Counted from the first letter of the stretch, positions 26,888-36,486 are shown. The stretch: 64,000 nt of DNA from Marinobacter salsuginis (GCF_009617755.1 NZ_BGZH01000001.1:1922001-1986000), one strand, 5' to 3'. Numbers and translations are program-made. The notes: generated by a model not told the origin, from the sequence alone.

Positions 26888-28357
26888 TTAAAACGGGGCA
26901 TCCAGATCCTGCATGCCGATGTAGACGGACTTGATCTGGGTGTAATGCGCTATGGTCTCGCGCCCGTTTTCCCGGCCGATGCCGGAGAGTTTGTAGCCGC
27001 CCACCGGCATTTCCGCCGGGGAGGCACCGTAGCTGTTGATCCAGCAGATACCGGCCTGGATCTGGTGAATCACCCGGTGCGCCCGGCGGATGTCGTTGGT
27101 GAACACGCCCGCGGCCAGACCGGTGTCGGTGTTGTTGGCCCGGGCAATCACCTCGTCCTCGTCGCGGAAGGTGAGCACCGACATCACCGGCCCGAAGATC
27201 TCTTCCTTCACGATGGTCATGTCATCGGTGCAGTCGGTGAAGATGGTGGGCTCCACGAAATAGCCGCCTTTGGAATCCTCCGGCTCAAAGGCCCGACCGC
27301 CGTGGCTCAGGGTGGCCCCTTCAGAGAGGCCTTTGGCGATGTAATCGAGCACCAGATCCCGGTGTTTTGCCGAGATGAGGGCGCCAAAGTTGGTATCCGG
27401 ATTCATCGGATCACCCGGCTTGATGTTCTTGCGGGTGCGCTCCAGCAGGCGTTCCATGAAACGCGGGTACAGATCTTCATGGACAAACACCCGGGTACCG
27501 TTGGTGCAGATCTCGCCCTGGGTGTAGAAGTTGCCCACCATGGCGGCAGAGATGGCGTTTTCCAGGTCGGCATCGTCAAAGATGATCAGCGGGGATTTAC
27601 CGCCGAGCTCCATGGTGACGTCTTTCAGGGTGGAGGATGCCGCTGCCATTACCTTCTTGCCGGTAGCCACTTCGCCGGTGAAGGAGACCTTGGCAATCTC
27701 CGGATGATGGGTCAGCCATTGGCCCACCTCGGCGGCGCCCTGCACCACGTTGAACACGCCTGCCGGTACACCGGCTTCGGTAAAGATCTCCGCCAGCTTC
27801 ACCGCACCCATTGGGGTTTCCTCGGATGGCTTGAAGATCATGGCATTACCGCAGGCCAGGGCCGGCGCGGATTTCCAGCAGGCAATCTGGATCGGGTAGT
27901 TCCAGGCCCCAATGCCGGCGCAGATGCCCAGGGGCTCCCGGCGGGTGTAGTAAAAATCACCGCCCAGGTCCTGTTGGTTACCTTCGATGGAGGGTGCCAG
28001 GCCGGCAAAGAACTCAACCGCATCGGCACCGGTGACCACATCCACGGCTTCTGCTTCCTGCCAGGGCTTCCCGGTATCGCGCACCTCTGCGGCAGCCAAT
28101 TCGTCATTACGCTCTCTCAGAAGCGCAACCGCCCGAAGCAAAATCCGGCTGCGCTCAATGGCAGTCATGGCAGACCACTCGGCAAAACCGGCGCGGGCAC
28201 TTTCAATGGCAGCCTGCTGCACGGATTCATCCGCCACTTCCACTTCGTAGATAACCTGGCCTGTGGCCGGGTTTACCACGGGGAAGGTTTCGCCGGTGCT
28301 GTTGGCCAGGAAACGGCCATGGACGAAATTCTGAACAACAGGAAGAGATGCAGACAT
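26888..28357 (-). CDS. betB: Betaine aldehyde dehydrogenase
   Basis: This is a 489-aa NAD(P)+-dependent aldehyde dehydrogenase that converts betaine aldehyde to the osmoprotectant glycine betaine. The catalytic Glu is in [19 protein letters not shown], the catalytic Cys in [18 protein letters not shown], and the cofactor site in [33 protein letters not shown] and [13 protein letters not shown]. The length and the N-terminus are typical of BetB. It sits between betI and betA on the same strand with short gaps. Confidence 0.96.
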   Translation of the reverse strand: MSASLPVVQNFVHGRFLANSTGETFPVVNPATGQVIYEVEVADESVQQAAIESARAGFAEWSAMTAIERSRILLRAVALLRERNDELAAAEVRDTGKPWQEAEAVDVVTGADAVEFFAGLAPSIEGNQQDLGGDFYYTRREPLGICAGIGAWNYPIQIACWKSAPALACGNAMIFKPSEETPMGAVKLAEIFTEAGVPAGVFNVVQGAAEVGQWLTHHPEIAKVSFTGEVATGKKVMAAASSTLKDVTMELGGKSPLIIFDDADLENAISAAMVGNFYTQGEICTNGTRVFVHEDLYPRFMERLLERTRKNIKPGDPMNPDTNFGALISAKHRDLVLDYIAKGLSEGATLSHGGRAFEPEDSKGGYFVEPTIFTDCTDDMTIVKEEIFGPVMSVLTFRDEDEVIARANNTDTGLAAGVFTNDIRRAHRVIHQIQAGICWINSYGASPAEMPVGGYKLSGIGRENGRETIAHYTQIKSVYIGMQDLDAPF

Positions 28358-28419
28358 AGTAATCAGATACCTCGGTTCGGTGTCTTCAGGCCTTGTGGGC
28401 CATTTGAATCTATCGCGGC

Positions 28420-29013
28420 TCAGGCGGTGGCCTGGGCCAGTGTCTCGTGGACAAATTTCTTGCAGAGCCGCTCGCCGGCTTCAAAGCTTTCTGCCGGGTC
28501 CAGGCTCAGGGCACTGCGCAGCCAGAAACCGTCAATCATTGCTGCGGTTTGCCGGGCCGCCTCTGTGGCTGCGTCTGGCTCGAGCACCTGCGCAAACGAG
28601 TACCGCAGATTGCTGTAGAGCCGGGCATTGTTGATCTGCTGCAATCGCTTCAGCCCGGGCTCATGCATTGATCGGGCCCAGAAGCTCAGCCAGGTCTTGG
28701 CGGCCAACGCCGAGCGCTGGAACTCAGAAAAGTTCGACTCGATGATGCAGTTCAGCCGCTGCTCGGGGGAGCGGTCGGTCCTGGCCATGCGCTCCCGCAG
28801 TTCCTTGCCCAATTGATCCAGCAGATAACGCAGAGCTGCCTCAATCAGACCCTGCTTGCCCCCGAAGTAATGGCTGATAATCCCGGAGGACATACCCGCC
28901 CGCTTGCTGATGCTGACAATGGTGGTGTTCTGCATACCCAGCTCAGCAATCGAATCCATGGTGGCTTCAATCAGTTGCTGCTTGCGTGTGTCTTTAACCC
29001 CAACTTTTGGCAT
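28420..29013 (-). CDS. betI: TetR family choline-responsive repressor BetI
   Basis: This is a 197-aa repressor of the choline-betaine genes that is released by choline. The N-terminal HTH is [55 protein letters not shown], close to BetI, and the C-terminal domain contains [31 protein letters not shown] with aromatic residues suited to cation binding. I place the start at 29013 ([13 protein letters not shown]), the standard BetI beginning; the upstream extension runs through the operator. It is the first gene of the betIBA-transporter operon, and a 20-bp palindrome 66 bp upstream is its probable operator. Confidence 0.94.
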   Translation of the reverse strand: MPKVGVKDTRKQQLIEATMDSIAELGMQNTTIVSISKRAGMSSGIISHYFGGKQGLIEAALRYLLDQLGKELRERMARTDRSPEQRLNCIIESNFSEFQRSALAAKTWLSFWARSMHEPGLKRLQQINNARLYSNLRYSFAQVLEPDAATEAARQTAAMIDGFWLRSALSLDPAESFEAGERLCKKFVHETLAQATA

Positions 29014-29078
29014 GGCGGCTTCGGTTACTCGTCTTGATTCCGGTGTTGAAAAGCAGCGCGACTTGGCTCTGCTTTTTA

Positions 29079-29098
29079 TTAATTGAACGTTCAATTAA
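29079..29098. promoter_or_regulatory. BetI operator
   Basis: TTAATTGAACGTTCAATTAA is a perfect 20-bp palindrome located 66 bp upstream of betI. It resembles the known BetI box with its TTGAAC/GTTCAA core. Confidence 0.8.
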
Positions 29099-29208
29099 CA
29101 AAAAGTTTACAGAAGCAGGATAAGAAATTCAAACCTGTGCAAAAAATAGCCAATCTCAGGGCGACGCTAGCGCGACCCTGTGGTGGCTACAGGAGGGGTA
29201 AGCAAGTG

Positions 29209-29421
29209 TCAGCTTTGTCGGCGGTAGTCGGGATTGGTCCAGCACACAGGAAGCGCTTCACCGGAGGGAAAGGCCAGGTCCGATTTTGCAAAGGATTCCG
29301 GGTCCTGCGCCTCTTCCCCGTAATGGAGGCTGCCGCGAACCTGTTGGACATGGGGATCAAACAGTGCCTGGGTATCCAGTACTTCAATCAGGTGCCCGGT
29401 TGCTTTTTCAGCGACAAACAT
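29209..29421 (-). CDS. Hypothetical 70-aa acidic protein
   Basis: This is a small protein, MFVAEKATGHLIEVL at the start and VCWTNPDYRRQS at the end, that I do not recognise. It is supported by a very strong ribosome-binding site (GAGGAGG, five bases before the ATG at 29421) and by protein-like composition, with repeated acidic residues and a central HYGEEAQDPESFAKSDLAFPSG segment. It has no signal peptide or membrane helix and one cysteine. It lies upstream of betI on the same strand, separated by the BetI operator, and divergent from the c-di-GMP protein. No function is proposed. Confidence 0.65.
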   Translation of the reverse strand: MFVAEKATGHLIEVLDTQALFDPHVQQVRGSLHYGEEAQDPESFAKSDLAFPSGEALPVCWTNPDYRRQS

Positions 29422-29660
29422 GGAGGCCTCCTCGGGATAGGTTTTACCCCTTAAACGTAGCAGATGCGCCGCCATCCAGACAGGCAAGCCTGGTCACCGG
29501 GAGCCCGGGGCGCGCGCAGGAAACGCTGGAAAACTCGAAATATGAGACATTTCGCTACATTAAATATCGGTTGGCGGCTTTTCTGGCGCAGAAAGATTGA
29601 TAAGCTGAACTTTGAGACAAAAATAAAAGCCTGCTGGCTAAATAACGGGGTCTACTGTTC

Positions 29661-32291
29661 GTGATCCTCAGCAATGCTCTGCGTATCCTTGTTCTGATGC
29701 TGGCCTTGAGCGTGTTCCAGTCTGTCCACGCGGATGCCGGCCCGGTTTCGGTGGTCTCTGGCACACCGATTGAGAGCCACTTCCAGTACTGGGAAGACAC
29801 CGGTGCCAACGCCACACTGGCCGAGGTTCGCGCTCTTCCAGAATCCGCCTGGCAACACAGGCCCACTGGCAAAGCCACCTTTGGCATCACCGATTCCGCC
29901 TATTGGCTGCGGGTTGAGCTGCATAACCAGACCGATCGTGACCAATTGCTGATCGCCGAGCTGGCCTACTCGCAGCTCGATGACGTGGTGTTCCACGAGC
30001 TCTCCGGGGGCACACTGCTTCGCGAATTCCGCACCGGCGATACCCGCCCCTTCTATCCGAGGGATGTTGACCATCCCAGCATGCTGTTCAGATTCCAGGT
30101 GGCACCGGACAACCTGAAAACGCTCTACATACGGGTAGCAACACAAGGCACGATGGTAGTGCCGCTGCAGATATGGCATCAGAGTGAGTTTTACGAGGCC
30201 GCCGCCAACGAGCAAAAACTGCACTTTTTCTACTACGGCAGCCTGGCGGTCATCATTCTGATCAACCTGGCCGTGTTTCTGACCCTGCGGGAACGGCTGT
30301 ACCTGTACTACGCGCTGGCCATATCCGGGTATTTCCTGTTTTTTGCCGCGGTTCGCGGTTACACCCTCCAGCATATCTATCCGGAATCACCGTTTCTGCA
30401 TGCCCATGTGTTGATGCTCTCCATTCCTTTCCTGGCGATGTTTTCACTGCTGTTCTGCATGGAGTTTCTGAAAGTCCGCTCACATAGCCCGCGGCTTTAC
30501 CGCGCTCTGCAAGCTATGTTGGCGTTCGAGATCCTGTATTTCCTGAGCGCTCCACTCTTGAGCTACGACACCGGCATCCGGGTTGCGGCGATCTCCGCAT
30601 TCGGATTCTTTTCGCTGCTGCTGGTGGCAGGTCCTGTCACCTGGGCCGCCGGTGTTCGGGCCGGCATTTTCTTCACCATTGCCTGGACACCACTCACGGT
30701 AGGAGTATCGGCAACGGCCGGTCGCGCTCTTGGCCTGTTGCCGGAGAACTTCTTTACCGAATACGCCATGCAGATAGGATCCGGGCTCGAAGCTTTCATT
30801 CTCACGCTCGCCCTTGCCGACCGCCTTTATCGGGAACGGGAGCAGAAAATCCAGGCCCAGGCCGACATCCTGCAACAGCAGAAAGCCCGCAGCGATGCCC
30901 AGACCCGGTTGAATGAAGCGCTCACCCATGACCCGGTTACCGGTCTTCCAAACCGCAACCGCTTCGAGTGGATGGTGGATGAGCAATTCCGGCAACACCC
31001 CAATGGCCGCTTCATGGTTGGGGTTACCCGCATAACCCAGCTTGAGGAAATCAACCGCACCCTGGGCCTCGACCGCAGTGAGCGCCTGCTCAAAGCAATG
31101 GCAGAACAGATGATCAAGCTGGCAGCCGAACTACCGATGGTTCACTCCACCGTCAATTCCGAAGGTCGTGAGGAGCTGGTCTATCAGCTTTCCGGAGACA
31201 GCTTTGGCCTGCTGGTGGATATCGGCAAAACGGGGGACGATTTCAAATCATTGGATAATGCACTGAAGCAACTGGCCGAACCGGTGTTACTGGACAACAT
31301 CGCCATAGAACCCAACCCCCGGTTCGGTGCCGCCAGCTTTCCGGAACATGGAAAAAAAGCGGCTCTCCTGATCCGCAACGCCCACGTTGGCATGGAAATG
31401 GCACCTCACGGTCCCCATCAGACCGGTCTGTATTCCCGGAAAAACGATATCTACGACGAGAGCCGGCTGACATTGATGTCTGACCTTCGGGAGGCTCTGC
31501 ACAACAATCAGACCCAACTCTACTACCAACCCAAAACCAGTCTGGCCACGGGCAAGGTGGTGGGTGTGGAAGCCCTGATTCGCTGGCACCATCCGGAAAG
31601 GGGCTGGGTGCCACCGATCGACTTCGTTCCCATGGCGGAGAAAACCGGTGTGATCAAACACCTGACACGCTGGGTGGTGGATCAGGCGATGAACGATCTC
31701 AAGGCACTCCACGAGATTGATCCGGAGCTGACCATCTCAGTGAATATCTCCGCTCGCGACCTCAGTTCTCCAGAACTGATTGGCCTGTTTGAAACCCGCA
31801 TAAAGCGATATCAGCTAAAGGCGGAACAGGTCATAATCGAACTCACCGAAACCGCGGCCATGGACGATCCACACCGAGGCCTGAAAGCCCTGAATGAATT
31901 GACGGCGATCGGGCTCAAGCTCTCGATTGACGACTTCGGCGCCGGTTACTCCTCACTCTCCTACCTGAAGAAGCTGCCAGCCAGCGAAATAAAGCTGGAC
32001 CGCACCCTGCTGCAGGACATCGAGTCCAGCGACAGCGCCCGGATGATCGTGGAAACCGCCATCAGTATGGGCCAGGGCCTCGGTTATCGGGTGGTTGCCG
32101 AAGGCATTGAGACCGAAAAATCGGCACGCCTCCTTGAATCGCTCGGAGCCGAAATGCTCCAGGGCTACTGGATCTGCCCACCGAAGTCACTTGAAGATCT
32201 CAAAGCCTGGCTAGATGTTGAAAGACAAGTCCCGGGCCGAGGAGACGTTTACTCCTCTGCCAAGCGGAGCGCCCGGCCAAGAGACGTGTAA
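29661..32291 (+). CDS. 7TM-DISM sensor with degenerate GGDEF and intact EAL domains
   Basis: This is an 876-aa membrane signalling protein. A signal sequence (to about residue 25) is followed by a periplasmic DISMED2-type carbohydrate-binding-like domain (about 30-165, with LPESAWQHRPTGKATFGITDSAYWLRVEL), seven membrane helices (about 180-390, 7TM-DISM), a short coiled linker, and cytoplasmic GGDEF and EAL domains. The GGDEF site is degenerate (S-G-D-S-F, residues 511-515), so cyclase activity is unlikely. The EAL domain keeps its signature (E637 in VEALIRW), ELTETAAMDD, IDDFGAGYSSLSYLKKLP and VAEGIET, so it is probably an active c-di-GMP phosphodiesterase. The start is a GTG at 29661; an ATG at 29697 falls inside the signal sequence. 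Confidence 0.88.
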   Translation: MILSNALRILVLMLALSVFQSVHADAGPVSVVSGTPIESHFQYWEDTGANATLAEVRALPESAWQHRPTGKATFGITDSAYWLRVELHNQTDRDQLLIAELAYSQLDDVVFHELSGGTLLREFRTGDTRPFYPRDVDHPSMLFRFQVAPDNLKTLYIRVATQGTMVVPLQIWHQSEFYEAAANEQKLHFFYYGSLAVIILINLAVFLTLRERLYLYYALAISGYFLFFAAVRGYTLQHIYPESPFLHAHVLMLSIPFLAMFSLLFCMEFLKVRSHSPRLYRALQAMLAFEILYFLSAPLLSYDTGIRVAAISAFGFFSLLLVAGPVTWAAGVRAGIFFTIAWTPLTVGVSATAGRALGLLPENFFTEYAMQIGSGLEAFILTLALADRLYREREQKIQAQADILQQQKARSDAQTRLNEALTHDPVTGLPNRNRFEWMVDEQFRQHPNGRFMVGVTRITQLEEINRTLGLDRSERLLKAMAEQMIKLAAELPMVHSTVNSEGREELVYQLSGDSFGLLVDIGKTGDDFKSLDNALKQLAEPVLLDNIAIEPNPRFGAASFPEHGKKAALLIRNAHVGMEMAPHGPHQTGLYSRKNDIYDESRLTLMSDLREALHNNQTQLYYQPKTSLATGKVVGVEALIRWHHPERGWVPPIDFVPMAEKTGVIKHLTRWVVDQAMNDLKALHEIDPELTISVNISARDLSSPELIGLFETRIKRYQLKAEQVIIELTETAAMDDPHRGLKALNELTAIGLKLSIDDFGAGYSSLSYLKKLPASEIKLDRTLLQDIESSDSARMIVETAISMGQGLGYRVVAEGIETEKSARLLESLGAEMLQGYWICPPKSLEDLKAWLDVERQVPGRGDVYSSAKRSARPRDV

Positions 32292-33022
32292 TAACGGTGA
32301 AACGCGCGGTTGACTCTTTCCCGTTGCGCGCCAACCGGATAGAGACCCAGTTTTGCCTCTTCGGATTCCCGGGTTCCGCTTACCAGAAAGGCGTTCTTTA
32401 CGTCGGCATCCTGCACAAAGGCCTCAAATGCCCGGGCGCAGAGTTCTTCGGGCAGGCTGAAGTACTGAATCCCGGCCGCTTTGTCGGCCTTTATCGAGCA
32501 ACGGAAGAGCTCGCTGGGCTCTGCGCCGTCTTCGTCCAGCAAAACCGCTTTAAAGCAGGCCTGCAGACGGTCATTCAAAGGGTGACGAATCGCATCGTCG
32601 CGGCCTAGCCAGAGTTTCGACGCAAACTGGCCTCTCTCGGCCTCGCCGAAAAGCTTCTCGCCGATGTAATGATCGAAGGCGTGAAACCACTCGTGGGCAA
32701 TGCTGCCGGGGCCCGCGTTCTTGGCCAGTGAGAAACTGCGGGTAGCCGGCGTGTAATGGGCCGACACGCCGGGCCGGCCGCCAATTCCGTACTGCAACGC
32801 CAGGGTGCCGCGCAGGGACACCAGCGACTCGGTGCCGCCAAGAATGGTCATCAGGTCGCACAGGGCATCGTAGAACAGCGACGCACTGCGCTGTTTCTCC
32901 GGCTCGGTGACCCAGCGGCCAAGCTCGATGGAACGGAACTGGAAACGACGGCGGACGTCGAGAAAGGTAACCGGCGCACCGGCACGGTGGTCCGGGCCCT
33001 GACGGTAAAAAGATCTGGCCAT
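32249..33022 (-). CDS. CLCA_X family protein with HExxH motif
   Basis: This is a 257-aa cytoplasmic protein that matches the proteobacterial CLCA_X family (named for similarity to the N-terminus of eukaryotic CLCA proteins). The start MARSFYRQGPDHRAGAPVTFLDVRRRFQFRSIELGRWV is characteristic, and SIAHEWFHAFDHYIGEKLFG contains a zincin-type HExxH. A metal-dependent peptidase role is therefore plausible but not demonstrated. It overlaps the 3' end of the convergent c-di-GMP gene by 43 bp. The start at 33022 was chosen by family resemblance. Confidence 0.78.
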   Translation of the reverse strand: MARSFYRQGPDHRAGAPVTFLDVRRRFQFRSIELGRWVTEPEKQRSASLFYDALCDLMTILGGTESLVSLRGTLALQYGIGGRPGVSAHYTPATRSFSLAKNAGPGSIAHEWFHAFDHYIGEKLFGEAERGQFASKLWLGRDDAIRHPLNDRLQACFKAVLLDEDGAEPSELFRCSIKADKAAGIQYFSLPEELCARAFEAFVQDADVKNAFLVSGTRESEEAKLGLYPVGAQRERVNRAFHRYYTSLGRALRLAEE

Positions 33023-33186
33023 GGCGCTATTGTACGATGAAAAACCAGGCTGTCTTTCAGGCACCGGGAGAAACATCATTTGGCGGGATTGACCGGTTTT
33101 GTGTGAATTATGACCGTCTGATTTTTCGCCGGCCTGTGCCACACTGCCAGAATCAATAATGACAATATCCCGAGTGAGTGTTTGCC

Positions 33187-35289
33187 ATGACCGACACCCA
33201 GACCCATTACCGCACCTGCAATATTTGTGAAGCCATGTGTGGCCTCGAAATCCAGCATCGGGGTAGCGAGATCCTGTCCATCAAGGGCGACAACAACGAC
33301 CCGTTCAGCCACGGCCATATCTGCCCGAAAGCCGTTGCACTGCAGGATTTCTACAATGACAAGGACCGCCTGAAAACACCGATGAAGCGCACCGCCGACG
33401 GCTGGCAGGAAATCAGCTGGGAGGAAGCGTTTGAGGAAATCGCCTCGCGGTTTCGGGGCATCCAGCAGGAACACGGGCAGGATGCGGTCGGGGTTTATCT
33501 GGGTAATCCAAACGCCCATAACTTCGGCAACGCCATCATGCTGCCGCGGTTCTTCAAAGCGCTGGGCACCAATAACCGCTATAGCTCCGCCTCCGCCGAC
33601 CAGTTACCGCACCACGTGGCCTCCAATTACATGCTCGGTGCCGGCATGCTGATTCCGGTCCCGGACATCGACCATACGGATTTCATGCTGATCATTGGTG
33701 CCAACCCGATTGTCTCCAACGGCAGTCTGATGACCGCCCCCGGCGTGGGCAAACGCCTGAAAGCCATCCAGCAACGGGGCGGCAAGGTGGTGGTGGTTGA
33801 TCCACGGCGCACCGAAACCGCGAAAAAGGCCGACCAGCACCTGTTCATCCGCCCGGAAACCGATGCCCTGTTCATGCTGGCCATGGTTCACACCCTGTTC
33901 GAGGAACAGCTGGTTACCCTTGGCCACCTGGAAGACCGGATTGACGGGCTGGAGCAACTGGCCAATGCCGTCAAACCTCATGCTCCGGAATCCGTGGCGG
34001 ACGCCTGCGGTATGAGCGCTAGCGCCATCCGCGAGCTGGCACGGGAGATGGCCGCCGCCAAAAGTGCGGTTTGCTACAGCCGCATGGGCGCCTCGACGCA
34101 GTCGTTCGGCGGCCTCTGCCAGTGGCTGAACAACGTGCTGAACATTCTTACCGGCAACTTCGATAGCCGCGGCGGCGCCATGTTCCCCCAGCCGGCCTTT
34201 GATCTGGTGCGGGACAAAAAGGGCAAGCCCAGTTCCTATGGCCGTTACGAGTCCCGGGTGCGAAAACTGCCCTACTTCAACAACGAATTCCCCGTGGCCA
34301 CCCTGGCCGATGAGATCCTCACTCCGGGCGAGGGCCAGATCCGGGCGATGATTACCATCGCCGGTAATCCGGTGCTTTCTGCGCCCGGCGGAGCCCGACT
34401 GGAAGACGCTTTCGATGCCCTGGATTTCATGGTGTCGGTCGATATCTACCTGAACGAAACCACCCGTCACGCCGACATCATCCTGCCAGCCACGACCGGG
34501 CTGGAAGTGCCGCACTTCGATGTGTTCTTCAACTCTTTCGCCGTTCGCAATACCGCGAAATTCTCGGAACCGATGTTCGAAAAGGCGCCAAACCAGAAAC
34601 ACGACTGGGAAATTCTGCGGGATCTGGCCCTGCAGTTAACGGGCCTGGAAAACGATGGCGTGACTCCGGAGGCCATGCTGGATCTGGGCCTGAAACACGG
34701 CGCCTACGGAAAAGAGGGCATGAGCCTGGAGACCCTGAAAGCCAACCCTCATGGCGTGGATCTGGGACCGCTGCAGCCCTGCCTGGCGCAGCGCATCCAG
34801 ACCGAAGACGGCAAGATCCGGTTAGCTCCGCAGCTGTATCTGGACGATCTCAAACGCCTGGATGCCTCAGGCCTGTTGCAGGCAGATGAGAACAGCGACT
34901 ATCCGTTCACGCTGATCAGCCGCCGCCTGCCCCGCAGCCACAATACCTGGACCCAGAACTCCCACCGGCTGGTAAAAGGCAAGAACCCGTGCACTTTGCA
35001 GATAAACGCGTCAGATGCACTCAAAATCGGGCTTGAAGACGGACAACTGGCCACGGTTACGTCGGCTTCCGGTAGCATCAACCTGCCGGTGGAAATCGAC
35101 GACGATATGTTCGAGGGTGTGATCAGCATGCCCCAGGGCTGGGGCCACAACCGGCCCGACACCGCCATGTCGATCGCCGAGGGACAACCCGGCGTAAGCA
35201 TGAACGACGTCACTGATTCCGGGCGCATTGACGCACTGACGGGCAATGCGGCGTTCAATGGAACGAGGGTAGCCGTGCGCGCAGCCTGA
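33187..35289 (+). CDS. Molybdopterin-dependent oxidoreductase with [4Fe-4S] site
   Basis: This is a 700-aa cytoplasmic member of the DMSO-reductase superfamily. The N-terminal iron-sulfur motif is CNICEAMCGLEI followed by GHICPKA (C-x2-C-x3-C-xn-C). Molybdopterin-binding parts include YLGNPNAHNFGNAIMLPRFFKALGTNNRYSSASADQLPHH, GANPIVSNGSLMTAPGVGKRL, VVVDPRRTETAKKADQHLFIRPETD and the C-terminal SRRLPRSHNTWTQNSHRLVKGKNPC. No Tat signal is present. It resembles the stand-alone formate-dehydrogenase/nitrate-reductase-like proteins of many proteobacteria, whose substrate is unknown. No cofactor-maturation or partner subunit gene is adjacent. Confidence 0.88.
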   Translation: MTDTQTHYRTCNICEAMCGLEIQHRGSEILSIKGDNNDPFSHGHICPKAVALQDFYNDKDRLKTPMKRTADGWQEISWEEAFEEIASRFRGIQQEHGQDAVGVYLGNPNAHNFGNAIMLPRFFKALGTNNRYSSASADQLPHHVASNYMLGAGMLIPVPDIDHTDFMLIIGANPIVSNGSLMTAPGVGKRLKAIQQRGGKVVVVDPRRTETAKKADQHLFIRPETDALFMLAMVHTLFEEQLVTLGHLEDRIDGLEQLANAVKPHAPESVADACGMSASAIRELAREMAAAKSAVCYSRMGASTQSFGGLCQWLNNVLNILTGNFDSRGGAMFPQPAFDLVRDKKGKPSSYGRYESRVRKLPYFNNEFPVATLADEILTPGEGQIRAMITIAGNPVLSAPGGARLEDAFDALDFMVSVDIYLNETTRHADIILPATTGLEVPHFDVFFNSFAVRNTAKFSEPMFEKAPNQKHDWEILRDLALQLTGLENDGVTPEAMLDLGLKHGAYGKEGMSLETLKANPHGVDLGPLQPCLAQRIQTEDGKIRLAPQLYLDDLKRLDASGLLQADENSDYPFTLISRRLPRSHNTWTQNSHRLVKGKNPCTLQINASDALKIGLEDGQLATVTSASGSINLPVEIDDDMFEGVISMPQGWGHNRPDTAMSIAEGQPGVSMNDVTDSGRIDALTGNAAFNGTRVAVRAA

Positions 35290-35346
35290 AGTGAGATATG
35301 GCATGGAGAAGGTTGCGCGTCTTGCTGAATAGGGGAAGGCGGTCAG

Positions 35347-35679
35347 TCAGTCCTGGTTGGGACTACGGGACTGACCGGCACGCAAGTAATCGTCACTGAC
35401 TTCCAATTCATAGACAGTTTTCGATTGAACCAGGCAGTCGAGCATTTGTTTGCGTGCCCTGTGATATTTTTCATCGATTACGTGACGATCTTTCGCCCAC
35501 GTTTCCCGATCAGGCCACTGAGCATAACCAACCAGGATATTCGGCTTGTCTGAAGTGTGGAGTCTTGAACCAAAACTGCCACAGTGCTCATAGATCGCTT
35601 TCGTCACCTCAAGCCAGGCTTCGCGAAATGAAGTCTCTGCCCCTTCCTTGATTTCAAACTCATAAACGGCAACAAACAT
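35347..35679 (-). CDS. Antibiotic biosynthesis monooxygenase (ABM) domain protein
   Basis: This is a 110-aa ferredoxin-like alpha/beta protein of the ABM superfamily (MFVAVYEFEIKEGAETSFREAWLEVTKAIYEHCGSFGSRLH, then VGYAQWPDRETW). Relatives include cofactor-free quinol monooxygenases and heme-degrading enzymes, but many have unknown function. AGAGGA precedes the ATG by four bases. It is the first gene of a stretch of small accessory genes with lower GC than the surroundings by eye. Genes of this type are frequent integron cassettes, although no attC site is convincing here. Confidence 0.72.
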   Translation of the reverse strand: MFVAVYEFEIKEGAETSFREAWLEVTKAIYEHCGSFGSRLHTSDKPNILVGYAQWPDRETWAKDRHVIDEKYHRARKQMLDCLVQSKTVYELEVSDDYLRAGQSRSPNQD

Positions 35680-35773
35680 TCGTTTCCTCTCTGAGTTCTA
35701 ACGCCTTGACTTTGCGGCGTGACAGAGCGCCAGCGTAGGCACGTCCGACAAGAGCCATTGGTTAACTGCTTGC

Positions 35774-35792
35774 ATGCGCACAGCGATGCGCA
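35774..35792. promoter_or_regulatory. Direct repeat in the ccdAB promoter region
   Basis: ATGCGCA occurs twice, 12 bp apart (35774-35780 and 35786-35792), 42-60 bp before ccdA. Toxin-antitoxin promoters are normally autoregulated at such repeats. Confidence 0.35.
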
Positions 35793-35833
35793 TAGGATCA
35801 AGCTTTGTATTGTAAATCTTCTGGGAGGCCCTC

Positions 35834-36079
35834 ATGGCCGAACTCTATGACTCAGCCGCCCCCAAAAAGGCAGCGAACCTCTCAATCAATAGCGATCTTC
35901 TGCGTAAGACCCGGGAACTGAACATTAACTTGTCTGCCACCCTGGAACGAGCTCTGAAAGAAGAGCTTTCGAAACGCGAAGCCGCTCAATGGGTTGAAGA
36001 GAACCGCGCTGCGATAAAAAGCTACAACGATTTCGTCGAACAACATGGATGCTTCGGCGACGAATTCAGGGATTTTTGA
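35834..36079 (+). CDS. ccdA: Type II antitoxin CcdA
   Basis: This is an 81-aa antitoxin that neutralises CcdB and represses its own operon. An N-terminal ribbon-helix-helix segment (PKKAANLSINSDLLRKTRELNINLSATLERALKEELSKREA) is followed by the toxin-binding tail (QWVEENRAAIKSYNDFVEQHGCFGDEFRDF), both as in chromosomal CcdA proteins. GGGAGG lies five bases before the ATG. The stop codon overlaps the ccdB ATG by one base (TGATG). Confidence 0.92.
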   Translation: MAELYDSAAPKKAANLSINSDLLRKTRELNINLSATLERALKEELSKREAAQWVEENRAAIKSYNDFVEQHGCFGDEFRDF

Positions 36080-36396
36080 TGGCACAGTTCGATGTGTACC
36101 CCAACCCGAGCAAAATCAGCAAGGCTCACTATCCTTACCTTGTGGATATTCAAAGCGGCCTTCTGAGCGATTTGGCAACTCGCATTGTTATCCCTTTGGG
36201 CAAACGTTCTGCCTTCGGTGGCGAAGCCATGCAAGGGCTCACCCCCGAAATCAGCTTTGCCGATCAAGAGCTGTTGCTGCTAACTCCGCAAATTTCCTCC
36301 GTGCCTGAAAAACATCTCAAGAGCCCTATTGGCTCTCTCTCACATTTCAGAGACCAGATTGTTGGAGCTTTGGACCTGGCTATCACCGGCATTTAA
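36079..36396 (+). CDS. ccdB: Type II toxin CcdB (DNA gyrase poison)
   Basis: This is a 105-aa toxin that traps DNA gyrase on cleaved DNA. It aligns well with F-plasmid CcdB: MAQFDVYPN, YPYLVDIQSGLLSDLATRIVIPL, and the C-terminal SLSHFRDQIVGALDLAITGI with the final Gly-Ile. In F-plasmid CcdB a Trp lies three residues from the end (W99-G-I); here Thr occupies that position, so gyrase activity may be altered. The start shares a base with the ccdA stop. The pair is probably a chromosomally captured addiction module. Confidence 0.9.
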   Translation: MAQFDVYPNPSKISKAHYPYLVDIQSGLLSDLATRIVIPLGKRSAFGGEAMQGLTPEISFADQELLLLTPQISSVPEKHLKSPIGSLSHFRDQIVGALDLAITGI

Positions 36397-36486
36397 CGCC
36401 AGCAATAAACGGCGCCCTGAAAAGGGCGTCCGGTGGAGGCCAAAGGCCGGAACGTATTTAATTGCCTTGTTATAAAAGGCACGGTT
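36397..36486. other. Structured non-coding spacer after ccdB
   Basis: Two adjacent hairpins are visible: GCGCCC/GGGCGT around TGAAAA, and GGCC/GGCC around AAA within CCGG flanks. Terminal TTTAAC and GTTATAA recall an attC layout, but the arms do not pair properly. I cannot assign a function. Confidence 0.3.

Noticed and set aside
26132..28618. An 828-codon open frame on the plus strand
   Set aside because: It runs antisense to betA and betB, which have complete family motifs; it is a GC-driven shadow frame without a ribosome-binding site.
35697..35770. Possible second attC between the ABM gene and ccdA
   Set aside because: CTAACGCC and GGTTAACT ends each break the consensus by one base and the interior does not fold into paired L boxes.
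36397..36486. Possible integron attC site after ccdB
   Set aside because: The TTTAAC and GTTATAA ends resemble core sites, but the arms are not complementary and no integrase is in the window.
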